53,034 nucleotides of DNA. Origin: Planctomycetota bacterium (GTDB taxonomy: Bacteria; Planctomycetota; MHYJ01; JACQXL01; JACQZI01). Numbering within the stretch: position 1 is the first letter of the stretch; the number at the start of each line of letters is the position of its first letter. The stretch spans positions 1-53,034 of the forward strand of contig JACQZI010000037.1 of the NCBI GenBank assembly GCA_016207825.1, read 5' to 3'. Both the position numbers and the translations under genes were made by a program. The notes beneath the pieces were generated by a model that was given only the letters and a program-made list of their open reading frames with translations, did no database searches and was not told the DNA's origin. Positions 16,931-25,249 of the stretch are shown piece after piece.

Positions 16931-18361
16931 ATGGCAAGAGAAATAACCGCGGCCGAACGCCGCAAGGGATTAAATATATCCATCTGGGACGGGGTGTTTA
17001 CCACCATACATGGGACTTTGGTTGGCGGTGTGTTTTCTATCGGATATATAAGCGATCTTGGTGCGAAAAACATCCATTTCGCGCTTTGGACTGCCTTGCC
17101 TCCGTTGGTAATCGTGGCGCAGATTTTTACCGCTTATTGGCTGCAATCCTTATCGTCACGCAAACCGATTACCGTAATTACCGCGGCCTTATCCAGACTT
17201 TGCTGGTTCGCAGTAATATTCCTGCCTTTTCTGTTTATTAAAAACAAGGCATTGAATATTTTCTTCGCCCTTTATGTTTTAGCGGCGATTACCGGGGCGA
17301 TGGCAGGAAACCCGTGGACTTCCTGGATGTCCGACCTCGTGCCGAGGCAATTGATCGGAAGATATTTTAGCCGACGAAACATGATTTGCGCGATAGTAGG
17401 AGCAGTTGTTGGACAGGCAGCTGGGCTTTTTCAAGATTACGGAAAACAGATTGCCGGGTATATCTACAATTTGCTGCCCACAATAGATTATCTGACAAAA
17501 GAAGAAGCGCTTAATTTTATTAATCTTGGACTGCTTTCGTTGCTGGGAGCAATAGCGGGCATAATCGCCACGGTATTTCTTATAAAACAGCCCGAACCGT
17601 GTTTCGCGATAAGAGAAACTCAGCGCAAGCCCATAATGCTATGGAAATATATAAAAATTACTTTGGCGGATAAAAAATTCAGAATATTTATAATCTTATT
17701 TTGCGCCTGGAGCATCATCAACAGTTTTGCCGCGCCGTTTTGGCTGCCGTACCTTAAGAATAATATAAAATGGGGTTATTCCACGATAAAATTCTATGAA
17801 TCGCTGGCATTATCATTCCGTATCCTGGGGCTGTTAATCTGGGGTAGGCTTATCGACCGCTACGGATGCAAACCTGTAATCATGGTGGTGATATTTTTTG
17901 TTTCGCTCCATCCTTTATACTGGGTGGTTTCCGATTCCAATTTCAGCATCATGATTTATCTGGACGGCATTTCTAGCGGTTTTATGTGGGCGGGAATGGA
18001 AATCGCGCTTTTAAAGATGCTTCTGGGAAGCGCCCCCAAAGAGCATAAAGAAATGTATTATGCGGTATACGGCGTATTGACAAGCGTTTCCGCGGCGCTT
18101 CCGCAATTCCTTATCGGATATGTGGCGGATATAATCCCGCCGGGTTTCGTTTTCCTTTCTCTGGATTTTGTAAAATGGGTATTCTTTTTTACGGCCATCG
18201 GAAGATTCGCATTTCTGGTGCCTTTTTCAAAGCTGATAATCGAGCCGAAAAGCAAGCCGGTTTTATATCTTATTGATAATATAGCAGGACGCGTCAAAGG
18301 GTTGCTGGGGTTTATGAGCACGGTTTTCGCCCGGGAAGAAAAACCGGGGAAGAGCTCTTAA
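16931..18361 (+). CDS. Major facilitator superfamily transporter
   Basis: 476 residues with about twelve hydrophobic segments, for example PPLVIVAQIFTAYWL, FFALYVLAAITGAMAG and IIATVFLI. A long cytoplasmic loop and a GRLIDRYGCKP motif between helices 8 and 9 correspond to the MFS A-like motif. DLVPRQLIGRYFSRRN after helix 4-5 resembles a group often annotated as MFS transporters near sugar genes. The substrate is unknown. It has its own promoter and stands convergent to ybgC. Confidence 0.8.
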   Translation: MAREITAAERRKGLNISIWDGVFTTIHGTLVGGVFSIGYISDLGAKNIHFALWTALPPLVIVAQIFTAYWLQSLSSRKPITVITAALSRLCWFAVIFLPFLFIKNKALNIFFALYVLAAITGAMAGNPWTSWMSDLVPRQLIGRYFSRRNMICAIVGAVVGQAAGLFQDYGKQIAGYIYNLLPTIDYLTKEEALNFINLGLLSLLGAIAGIIATVFLIKQPEPCFAIRETQRKPIMLWKYIKITLADKKFRIFIILFCAWSIINSFAAPFWLPYLKNNIKWGYSTIKFYESLALSFRILGLLIWGRLIDRYGCKPVIMVVIFFVSLHPLYWVVSDSNFSIMIYLDGISSGFMWAGMEIALLKMLLGSAPKEHKEMYYAVYGVLTSVSAALPQFLIGYVADIIPPGFVFLSLDFVKWVFFFTAIGRFAFLVPFSKLIIEPKSKPVLYLIDNIAGRVKGLLGFMSTVFAREEKPGKSS

Positions 18362-18376
18362 GTTCAAACGGGGCGC

Positions 18377-18757
18377 CTATTTTAATTTAGCGATCATTTC
18401 CGGGTCCAGCCTCTTCAGTTTTTGTTTGGTATCCACCATGACGATAGTGGTTTCGCCTTCCACCACCAGGCGTTTGGTTTCTTTCTCGGTTATTTTATAC
18501 TGGAAGACAAAACTGGCACCGCCGAACTTAGAGATCCATGTATCAACCACTATTATTTCTCCATAATGTGAAGGGGAGCGGTAATCAACCCGTGCCGAAG
18601 CGACCATAAAGAAAACGCCTTTGTCGTGGTAGGCTTTTAAATCCACCCCGCGCCGGTTCATGTAATCGGTGCGGGCGCGCTCAAAGAACTTAAGGTAGTT
18701 CGCGTAATAAACGACGTTGCCGCAGTCGGTGTCTTCATAATAGATTTTTATTTCCAT
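18377..18757 (-). CDS. ybgC: Acyl-CoA thioesterase, YbgC family
   Basis: 126 residues, one hot-dog fold. The YbgC/4-hydroxybenzoyl-CoA thioesterase signature YYEDTDCGNVVYYANYL contains the catalytic Asp. It should hydrolyse short-chain or hydroxyacyl-CoA thioesters. In many bacteria ybgC sits with tol-pal, but here it is alone, convergent to the MFS gene. AAGGAG lies six bases before the ATG. Confidence 0.87.
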   Translation of the reverse strand: MEIKIYYEDTDCGNVVYYANYLKFFERARTDYMNRRGVDLKAYHDKGVFFMVASARVDYRSPSHYGEIIVVDTWISKFGGASFVFQYKITEKETKRLVVEGETTIVMVDTKQKLKRLDPEMIAKLK

Positions 18758-18809
18758 GTTTTCTCCTTTGTATACAGATTAAGCGGGTTCAGTCGATAAT
18801 TACCTTTTC

Positions 18810-18838
18810 TTGACTTCGTTACAGGCATAATATAAAAT
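18810..18838 (+). promoter_or_regulatory. Sigma-70-type promoter of the aldolase gene
   Basis: TTGACT (18810-18815), 17 bases, TAAAAT (18833-18838), about 60 bases before ATG 18898. It lies in the divergent gap with ybgC. Confidence 0.5.
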
Positions 18839-18897
18839 TCCTTAAGCAAAGCAAGAAAATCGTTACGTTATATTGATTCAAAAGTAAGGAGCTCCGC

Positions 18898-19542
18898 ATG
18901 AAAATATTTTTAGATACCGCAAACCTGAGAGATATTAAGCAAGCGCAGGATATGGGGATTTTGGACGGGGTGACCACCAATCCGACCCTGATTGCCAAGG
19001 AGCAAAAATCTTTTAAGGAGCTGGTTAAAGAGATTTGCGCCATCGTCAAAGGTCCGGTCAACGCGGAAGTGGTCGGGAAAACTGCGGACGAAATGGTTAA
19101 AGAGGCGGAGGAGCTAGTAAAAATTGCCAAGAATATCGTGGTGAAAATTCCGATGAATCCCGAAGGGCTCAAGGCCGTGCGGGCCCTTTCCGCGCGCGGG
19201 ATAAAGACCAATGTAACATTATGCTTCAGTTCACTCCAGGCGATACTGGCCGCCAAGGCCGGGGCGAGTTACATGAGCATTTTTGTCGGGCGGCTGGATG
19301 ACGCCGGGCACGTCGGGATGGATGTCGTCCGCCAGATCAAGCAGATTTATCTTAATTACAAGTTTCCCACGGAAATAATCGTGGCGAGTATCAGGCATCC
19401 TTTGCACGTGGTGGAGACGGCGCTTTCGGGTGCGGATATCGCGACCATTCCTTACGCAGTGTTTGAAAAAATGTTCAAGCACCCCTTAACCGAGGACGGA
19501 ATCGAGATTTTCCTTAAGGACTGGGCAAAAGTAAAAGTATAA
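18898..19542 (+). CDS. fsa: Fructose-6-phosphate aldolase / short transaldolase
   Basis: 214 residues, the size of the FSA/TalC subfamily of transaldolases. It begins [13 protein letters not shown] with [13 protein letters not shown]. The Schiff-base lysine is in [10 protein letters not shown], and [19 protein letters not shown] and SIRHPLHV complete the barrel. Whether it cleaves fructose-6-phosphate or transfers dihydroxyacetone is not decidable from sequence alone. A strong Shine-Dalgarno (AAGGAG) precedes it. The next gene starts 21 bases after the stop and is probably cotranscribed. Confidence 0.88.
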   Translation: MKIFLDTANLRDIKQAQDMGILDGVTTNPTLIAKEQKSFKELVKEICAIVKGPVNAEVVGKTADEMVKEAEELVKIAKNIVVKIPMNPEGLKAVRALSARGIKTNVTLCFSSLQAILAAKAGASYMSIFVGRLDDAGHVGMDVVRQIKQIYLNYKFPTEIIVASIRHPLHVVETALSGADIATIPYAVFEKMFKHPLTEDGIEIFLKDWAKVKV

Positions 19543-19562
19543 CCGCCTTTGGGCATATAAAA

Positions 19563-20357
19563 ATGTATCGTTATCCGGCAATGATTTGTTTATTGGTAAT
19601 TATTTTCACCGCCTCGGCCTGCCCGAGTGTGCCCAAAAGGGGAGAGTATCCTTCCGACAATAATTTCCTTGAGGGTGATAAGAGTTTTTACGAGGGTGAA
19701 TACGAAGCCGCGATAACCCGTTACCAGGCTTATTTAGACAATAATTCCGGTTCGGCTTTTGCCGGTGAGGCCTGGATGCGGATGGGATTAAGCCGCCTGG
19801 CCTTAGGGGATTACGATAAGGCGCTGTATGATTTGCTTAAGGCGGAGAACAAAACCAAGAGGACTTTTTTGAAGGCGCAGGTCTTCGGGGCAATCGGGCG
19901 GTGCTATCTTTTTAAAAGGGAATATGAGCATGCCGCGCGGTATTTTAAGAAGGTGCTGTCTACGGGCGAAGGCGCCCTGCCTGAAGACGAGGTCTTTTTT
20001 AACCTGGCGACGGCATTGATGAGAAGCGGACGATGGGATGACGGGATAAATTATTTCAAGCGATTAATAAAGGAACATCCGGAAAGCCGTTATGCCGAAG
20101 CAGCCAAGGAGCGTCTTTACTTTCCGCCCAATAATTTTGTGGTCCAGATTTCCAAATATCAGGATAAAGAAAATGCCGAAGAGGAGATGAAAGAATTGAG
20201 CGAGGGTAAAGAAATTAAAACTTCTTTGAAAATTATGTTGATAGAAGGCGAGCAATATTATTTTATATGGGCGGGTAGTTTTTCTTCCTGGGAAGAGGCT
20301 TTTAAGAAGGCGGAGGAAGTCCAAGCAAAAGGAGTGGAAGCGATAGTGGTGCCGTAA
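19563..20357 (+). CDS. TPR lipoprotein with C-terminal SPOR-like domain
   Basis: 264 residues. The signal peptide ends in the lipobox TASAC, so Cys about 20 should be lipidated. Tetratricopeptide repeats fill about 35-180 (YEGEYEAAITRYQAYLDNN; AWMRMGLSRLALGDYDKALYDLLKA; GRWDDGINYFKRLIKEHPESRYA), as in BamD/YbgF-type proteins. The last about 75 residues (FVVQISKYQDKENAEEEMKE, YYFIWAGSFSSWEEAFKKAE) have the layout of a SPOR domain, which binds denuded septal peptidoglycan glycans. A role in envelope assembly or division is likely but unproven. Confidence 0.75.
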   Translation: MYRYPAMICLLVIIFTASACPSVPKRGEYPSDNNFLEGDKSFYEGEYEAAITRYQAYLDNNSGSAFAGEAWMRMGLSRLALGDYDKALYDLLKAENKTKRTFLKAQVFGAIGRCYLFKREYEHAARYFKKVLSTGEGALPEDEVFFNLATALMRSGRWDDGINYFKRLIKEHPESRYAEAAKERLYFPPNNFVVQISKYQDKENAEEEMKELSEGKEIKTSLKIMLIEGEQYYFIWAGSFSSWEEAFKKAEEVQAKGVEAIVVP

Positions 20358-20358
20358 T

Positions 20359-20395
20359 CACGAAAACACGAATTACGATACACGAAACGGCGAAA
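20359..20395. repeat. CACGAA-type intergenic repeat
   Basis: ACACGAA and related words recur about four times in the short gap before the enoyl-CoA hydratase gene. The same word family fills the gaps at 21291-21356 and 22128-22160. Confidence 0.45.
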
Positions 20396-20415
20396 TTTAA
20401 CAGAAAGGAGTATGT

Positions 20416-21288
20416 ATGCGAAACGACCCTCATACGGGGACTCCCGATTATTCGGGGTCACCCCGAAATGCAATGGAGCGGGGCAGTGAAGTCCCGACCC
20501 AATCGGGGCAATACCAGAATATAATGTATGAAGTGAAAGATGGTTTGGCTTTTGTAACGGTTAATCGTCCGGAGAAACTTAACGCGCTTAATGACGAGCT
20601 TATAAACGAATTGTTTGAGGCATTTTATAACATAAAAAAAGACAACGACATTAAGGCTGTTTTGATTACCGGATCGGGAGACAAGGCGTTCGTTGCTGGA
20701 GCGGATATAAAAGAGCTTTCCCTGTTAAACCCGGTTACCGGTAAAGACAAAATGCTTAAAGGGCAGGCGCTTTTTAGCCTGATTGAGAACGCAGGAAAAC
20801 CGGTTGTGGCGGCGATTAACGGATTTGCTTTAGGCGGCGGGTGCGAATTGTCTTTAGCATGCACCATCCGGTTTGCATCAGCCGACGCCAAATTTGGGCA
20901 GCCGGAAGTGAATCTAGGGATTATCCCGGGTTACGGAGGAACGCAGCGGCTCAGCCGCCTGGTCGGGAAAGGCCGTGCTTTGGAACTGATTCTTTCCGGT
21001 GATATGATTGACGCAAACGAAGCTTACCGGATAGGATTGGTTAACAAGGTTTATCCGAAGGAAAAACTATTGGAGGAAACCGAGAGATTCTGCCGCAGGC
21101 TTATGTCCAAAGGGACAAAGGCGCTTCAATATGCGCTGGAAGCGGTAAACAAGGGCCTGAACCAGACTCTAGAAGACGGATTTAACCTGGAGGCGAATTT
21201 ATTCGGAGTGCTTTGCGCAACCGAGGATATGAAGGAAGGGTTGACGGCGTTCTTGGAAAAACGCAAAGCGGAGTTTAAAGGAAAATAA
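20416..21288 (+). CDS. Enoyl-CoA hydratase with repeat-derived N-terminal extension
   Basis: The conserved crotonase domain starts at MYEVKDGLAFVTVNRPEKLNAL (ATG 20524). The oxyanion-hole segments AGADIKEL and GGGCELSLAC are intact, and both catalytic Glu positions (GGCEL and FGQPEVNLG) are present, so it should hydrate 2-enoyl-CoA in beta-oxidation or a related pathway. The only good Shine-Dalgarno (AAAGGAG) lies five bases before ATG 20416. That start adds 36 residues encoded by a palindromic CCCGAT repeat. Either the extension is translated or the internal ATG without a clear ribosome site is used. I annotate the longer form because of its ribosome site, with low certainty about the exact start. 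Confidence 0.88.
   Translation: MRNDPHTGTPDYSGSPRNAMERGSEVPTQSGQYQNIMYEVKDGLAFVTVNRPEKLNALNDELINELFEAFYNIKKDNDIKAVLITGSGDKAFVAGADIKELSLLNPVTGKDKMLKGQALFSLIENAGKPVVAAINGFALGGGCELSLACTIRFASADAKFGQPEVNLGIIPGYGGTQRLSRLVGKGRALELILSGDMIDANEAYRIGLVNKVYPKEKLLEETERFCRRLMSKGTKALQYALEAVNKGLNQTLEDGFNLEANLFGVLCATEDMKEGLTAFLEKRKAEFKGK
20428..20512. repeat. Palindromic CCCGAT/ATCGGG repeat inside a gene start
   Basis: Two hairpin-forming parts, TCCCGATTATTCGGGG and TCCCGACCCAATCGGGG, flank a GGTCACCCCGAAATGCAATG segment. The core matches the hairpin in the start of the giant gene (25751-25768). It is read in frame at the beginning of the enoyl-CoA hydratase gene. Confidence 0.6.
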
Positions 21289-21290
21289 TA

Positions 21291-21356
21291 ACACGAAGAC
21301 GCGAAAGTGTAAATAGGAAAACACGGAAATTATCACGAAATATTTTATTTTCGTGA
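21291..21356. repeat. CACGAAG-type intergenic repeat
   Basis: The gap between the hydratase and phosphoesterase genes consists of diverged AACACGAAGACGCGAAAG and ATCACGAAAT words. The last pair can form a small hairpin (CACGAAAT...ATTTTCGTG) just before the start codon. Confidence 0.45.
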
Positions 21357-21360
21357 AACT

Positions 21361-22125
21361 ATGAAAAAAGCGATTATATCAGATATACACGGAAATCTTG
21401 AAGCCCTGAAAGCGGTTTTGGCGGATATCAAAGCCAAAGGCGTTTCGGATATCATATGCCTGGGCGATATCGTCGGATACGGACCCAACCCGCGCGAGTG
21501 CCTCAAGCTGATTAAAGATAATTGTTCTGTTTGCATCAAGGGAAACCACGAGGAAGCCGTCCTTTATATCGGCATAAACTTTAATATCGAAGCTGGTTTG
21601 GCGGTTGATTGGACTAGGAATGAGATAAACTCAATGAAGTATGACCCGGCGGAAACCGAAATGATGTGGAATTTTATCGGGGAATTGCCCCGCCTGCATG
21701 AAGGGGATGACTTTTTGTATGTTCATGCCTCGCCGAAAGAACCGGTCCGTGAATACCTGAGGCCTTCCGATGCCGCTAACGCTGAAAAGATGGCGGATAA
21801 TTTTAACCTTATCCGGCAGAAATGCTTTTGCGGGCATACGCATGAGCCGGGGGTTTTTGTCCAGTATACGGATGAATCGGTCTCTTTTTACCGCCCTGAT
21901 GATATAAAAGGCGTATATAATCTTGATGAGAATAAATGCATAATTAATGTCGGCTCGGTCGGACAGCCGCGGGATAACGATAACCGGGCTTGTTATGTAA
22001 TAATGGAAGATGGCCGGGTTTCTTTCCAACGCCTGGTGTATAATTATAAGGAGACAATGAAGAAAATCCTGAATACAAAAGTCTTGCCCAAAATGCTGGC
22101 GGCGAGATTGCATGCCGGAAAATAA
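21361..22125 (+). CDS. Calcineurin-like metallophosphoesterase
   Basis: 254 residues. All metal-binding motifs are present: SDIHGN (Asp8, His10), GDIVGYGPNP, KGNHEEA, the VHASP histidine, and GHTHEPGVF, followed by NVGSVGQPRD. This arrangement matches the YfcE/MJ0936-related single-domain phosphoesterases that often act on phosphodiesters or dinucleoside polyphosphates. The true substrate is unknown. No clear ribosome site is visible, and a repeat with a small hairpin ends just before the ATG. Confidence 0.85.
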   Translation: MKKAIISDIHGNLEALKAVLADIKAKGVSDIICLGDIVGYGPNPRECLKLIKDNCSVCIKGNHEEAVLYIGINFNIEAGLAVDWTRNEINSMKYDPAETEMMWNFIGELPRLHEGDDFLYVHASPKEPVREYLRPSDAANAEKMADNFNLIRQKCFCGHTHEPGVFVQYTDESVSFYRPDDIKGVYNLDENKCIINVGSVGQPRDNDNRACYVIMEDGRVSFQRLVYNYKETMKKILNTKVLPKMLAARLHAGK

Positions 22126-22127
22126 AA

Positions 22128-22160
22128 AAAGGAAATTGCCACGAAGACACCAAGGCACGA
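22128..22160. repeat. CACGAAG-type intergenic repeat
   Basis: GCCACGAAGACACCAAGGC and ACGAAGAGAC words occupy the 41-base gap before nnrD. They belong to the same family as the repeats at 20359, 21291 and 25273. Confidence 0.45.
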
Positions 22161-22166
22161 AGAGAC

Positions 22167-23027
22167 ATGAAAATTATTAAAGAGCTTCCGCGCTTACCTA
22201 AACGTCCCCGAAACAGCCACAAGGGTGATTATGGTAGAGTATTAATCATTGCCGGTTCGCGCGGGATGGCCGGTGCGGCCCGGCTGGCGGCGGAAGCCGC
22301 TTTGCGTTCCGGCTCAGGGCTGGTTACGGTTGCCACGCCCAAAAGCCAGCAGCCGATTCTCGCCAAAAAAATAACCTGCCAGATGACATACGCCCTTCCG
22401 GAGACAAAAGACGGGACAATCGCATTTTCCGCAAGAAACCCGTTGCTTAACCTGGCGAAAAAGCAGGGTGTTATAGCGATTGGTCCCGGGCTTTCCCAAA
22501 ATCCGCAAACGATAAAATTAGTTTTATTATTGGTGCCTGATTTAAAAGTTCCGACAGTTATTGACGCCGACGGGTTGAACGCTCTAAGCAAGAACGTAAA
22601 TACTTTAAAGAAAGCTAAAGCGCCGCTTATCCTAACGCCTCATCCGGGGGAAATGGCGAAACTAATTGGTTCAAAGGTTCAATGGTCCAAGAGTTCAAGG
22701 GATAAAATTGCCGTGGATTTTGCCAAGCGATATAAGGTGATTGTGGTGCTCAAAGGACATCAAACCGTTGTTACGGACGGGGAAAAAGTATATATTAATA
22801 AAACCGGTAATCCCGGAATGGCCACCGCCGGAAGCGGCGATGTCTTGACAGGCGTGATTGCCGGGTTATTAGGGCAGGACCTGCGGCCTTTTGAAGCCGC
22901 CCAACTCGGCGTTTATATCCACGGACTGGCGGGCGATTTAGCCGCCAAGAAAATCGGGGAGCTTTCGCTTATTGCAACAGATATTTTAGAGTTTTTACCG
23001 AGTGCGTTTAGGAGGATAATAAAATGA
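22167..23027 (+). CDS. nnrD: ADP-dependent NAD(P)H-hydrate dehydratase
   Basis: 286 residues, corresponding to the ribokinase-like C-terminal half of the YjeF family without the epimerase half. Visible motifs are HKGDYGRVLIIAGS, the PHPGEMAKL signature and NPGMATAGSGDVLTGVIAG with the catalytic Asp. It dehydrates damaged NADHX/NADPHX at the expense of ADP, repairing the cofactor. No epimerase (NnrE) gene lies in this window. The stop overlaps the next start (ATGA), indicating coupling. Confidence 0.9.
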   Translation: MKIIKELPRLPKRPRNSHKGDYGRVLIIAGSRGMAGAARLAAEAALRSGSGLVTVATPKSQQPILAKKITCQMTYALPETKDGTIAFSARNPLLNLAKKQGVIAIGPGLSQNPQTIKLVLLLVPDLKVPTVIDADGLNALSKNVNTLKKAKAPLILTPHPGEMAKLIGSKVQWSKSSRDKIAVDFAKRYKVIVVLKGHQTVVTDGEKVYINKTGNPGMATAGSGDVLTGVIAGLLGQDLRPFEAAQLGVYIHGLAGDLAAKKIGELSLIATDILEFLPSAFRRIIK

Positions 23028-24553
23028 AATACGTAATAATGGTTGTGCTTGTAGTAAGCAGTTGCGTTTTGCTTTTAGCGCAAGATAAAGATACTGCGCA
23101 AGTTAATCCGGCCTTTGAAGACGTTACGGAAAAAGCCGGGATAAAACTCGGCAACGGGCAGGCGCGCCATGTCGCCTGGGGCGATTACGATAACGACGGC
23201 TTCGATGATTTGCTCCTTAACGGAAGCCGCCTTTTTAAGAATAATAAGGACGGCGTGTTTACCGATACGACCCAAAAAGCAAAGATAACCGAGCCCGCCG
23301 GCGGAGGCATCTGGGGCGATTACGATAACGACGGACACCTGGATATTTTTGCCTATGATTACAATAAATATATATTGTGGCATAATAATAAAGACGGGAC
23401 TTTTACAAGTGTTGCAAAAGAAGCCGGTTTAGGGATTAATCCCTATCCGACGCAGGCCGCCGCCTGGGTGGATATTAATAATGACGCTTACCTTGATTTA
23501 TACGTGGTGAATTATGAATGGAACGATAAGGAGTTGATATCGGTCGGGGCGCCGGATGTCCTGTGGCTCAATAATAAAAACGGAACTTTTGATAATGTGT
23601 CTTTGCAATCCGGAATAACAAAATCCGAGCCGCCCAAATGCGGCTACGGCGTTGCGCCGGCCGATTTCAACAACGACGGTTTCGCGGATATCTACGTGAC
23701 CAATTACCGCCTTCAGCCGAATTATTTGTGGAAAAACGACGGCAAAGGATTTTTTATTGATGTCGCGCGCGAAGCAAGAGTCCAGGATAAGGAAAGCAAG
23801 GTAGATGATAACGGCGGCGTTTTCCTTTCTTACGGCCATTCCATCGGCGCCTGCTGGGGCGATATTAATAACGACGGCTTGCTGGATTTATTTTGCGCCA
23901 ACCTGGCGCACGGCGGAAGGTTTTTGGAGTTCTCCGATATCTCCGCGCTTTATATCAACCAGGGCGCGCCGAAATGGGATTTTATAAATATCCAGAAAGA
24001 ATCCGGCATCCCGTATGCCGAAACGCATTCCGAGCCGTCCTTCGGCGATTATGATAAAGACGGGTTTTTGGATTTGTATTTATCCATCTGTTACAAAGAC
24101 CGTTATGTCTTGTTTTACCGCAACCAGGGCAATTGCACTTTTAAAGACATGACAAAGGAAGCCGGCATCAGCCAGCAGGATGGCTGGAGCGCGGCCTGGT
24201 GCGATTACGACAACGACGGCAACCTGGATTTGGCGGTAGGCGGCGGATGGGAATCGGCACTCAAGCTTTATCGCAACAAGGGGAATAAAAACGCGTATCT
24301 TAAAGTGAAGGTTGCCGGGAAAGACTGCAATAAATCCGGGATTGGAACGAAAATAAAGGTTACGGCCGGCAAGCTTGTCCAGGCAAGGGAAATCTTCAAT
24401 TGCCACGGGTTGGCTTCGCAGGATTCTATGAGCGCGTTTTTCGGCTTTGGGGATTATAAAGGCAAGGTAGAGGTTGAGGTGAAATTCCCCTGCGGAAAAG
24501 TGAAAACACTTAAAGCGCAGGATTTGAATAAGATTATCACGGTTAATGAATAA
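23024..24553 (+). CDS. Secreted FG-GAP/VCBS repeat protein with ASPIC/UnbV C-terminus
   Basis: 509 residues. A signal peptide (about 1-20, ending LLLAQ) is followed by repeated FG-GAP/VCBS blades marked by calcium-binding DYDNDGFDD, DYDNDGHLD, DINNDAYLD, DFNNDGFAD, DINNDGLLD, DYDKDGFLD and DYDNDGNLD. These form an integrin-alpha-like beta-propeller. The C-terminal about 80 residues (GIGTKIKVTAG, then SQDSMSAFFGFGDY) match the ASPIC/UnbV domain of CRTAC1-type proteins. It is probably exported and calcium-binding; the ligand is unknown. AGGAGG precedes the start, which lies inside the nnrD stop. Confidence 0.88.
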   Translation: MKYVIMVVLVVSSCVLLLAQDKDTAQVNPAFEDVTEKAGIKLGNGQARHVAWGDYDNDGFDDLLLNGSRLFKNNKDGVFTDTTQKAKITEPAGGGIWGDYDNDGHLDIFAYDYNKYILWHNNKDGTFTSVAKEAGLGINPYPTQAAAWVDINNDAYLDLYVVNYEWNDKELISVGAPDVLWLNNKNGTFDNVSLQSGITKSEPPKCGYGVAPADFNNDGFADIYVTNYRLQPNYLWKNDGKGFFIDVAREARVQDKESKVDDNGGVFLSYGHSIGACWGDINNDGLLDLFCANLAHGGRFLEFSDISALYINQGAPKWDFINIQKESGIPYAETHSEPSFGDYDKDGFLDLYLSICYKDRYVLFYRNQGNCTFKDMTKEAGISQQDGWSAAWCDYDNDGNLDLAVGGGWESALKLYRNKGNKNAYLKVKVAGKDCNKSGIGTKIKVTAGKLVQAREIFNCHGLASQDSMSAFFGFGDYKGKVEVEVKFPCGKVKTLKAQDLNKIITVNE

Positions 24554-25220
24554 AAGTTTCCCCGAAAGAGGAAATAATTTTAAGAGGCAATAAAAATATA
24601 CCGGCGCCTGATTAACTACGCGCATGCACCGGATTAATTCATTCCGGATTCATGTCCCGCTAAAGATACCGTCTGGTTTTATCAAATGGTTGCTTACGAT
24701 TCACAAGTTACGGGTAAGGATTTAAATACCCCGTCGGCATAGCTTAATTCATAACCCGAATATGCGTTATTTAATCATAGGGCAGGTATCATTAGATGCC
24801 GGTTTAGGTATGGCCGGAACGAGGGGTTGGTTCAACGAAAAGGATGGTTAGGTAAAACCAAAGGCTCCCCATTGGTTTTGAAGTCAGCCGGAAAGGGAAA
24901 TCTCCTCCCACCCCCACCACCCCCCGGTGGTACCCCTGCCAAAACGAAATAAAGGAATTTTCATCTTAATATATTCGTTTTACGTCTTTTTTGGGTATTG
25001 AAATGTCAGTATTGGCCATAAACGAGGGGTGTTATTAGCCAAAAGCAGTGTTACCAAACGGTAATTTTGTAACCTTTTAAGCAGCCTAAAACACCCCAAA
25101 ACCGTTATATTAGCTATGGCTAAAAGTGTTTCCGTATGGTAACGCTTGTTACCGGTTGGTAATGCGGATTTTAGTGTCTAAGTGATTTATTTATAAGGAG
25201 TTGGGTGGTTACGAAATAGT
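24554..25220. other. Long non-coding region upstream of the sigma-54 locus
   Basis: No open frame of gene quality is seen. It holds a GAAA-capped small hairpin at 24557-24574, an inverted pair CCGGA/TCCGG at 24629-24647, a C-rich stretch at 24902-24931 with an ACCACC/GGTGGT palindrome (24916-24931), and clustered inverted-repeat boxes from 25039 to 25163. I tested the 24600-24900 part by eye for tmRNA and riboswitch signatures and found none that hold. Confidence 0.6.
25039..25163. promoter_or_regulatory. Clustered inverted-repeat boxes, candidate activator sites
   Basis: GTTACC-N4-GGTAAT occurs twice, at 25050-25065 and 25148-25163, 98 bases apart. A perfect GGTAAC-N4-GTTACC overlaps the second at 25138-25153, and TTAGC-TATG-GCTAA lies at 25110-25123. 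The first and second clusters also align as a diverged direct repeat (about 25039-25073 and 25118-25153). The rightmost box ends 86 bases before the -24 element, a usual distance for binding sites of sigma-54 activators. Confidence 0.55.
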
Positions 25221-25249
25221 CATCCAGTACATAATTTATGTGCTGGATG
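25221..25249. repeat. Long palindrome abutting the -24 element
   Basis: Arms CATCCAGTACATAA (25221-25234) and TTATGTGCTGGATG (25236-25249) pair over 14 bases with one G-T mismatch. The right arm ends on the first G of the -24 GG pair, so a protein bound here could block or position sigma-54 RNA polymerase. Confidence 0.65.

Noticed and set aside
24600-24900. Possible tmRNA, cobalamin or c-di-GMP riboswitch
   Set aside because: A GGTTCAA word and some GC-rich helices are present, but the T-arm does not pair, no tag frame is found, and the conserved core of the riboswitches is missing.
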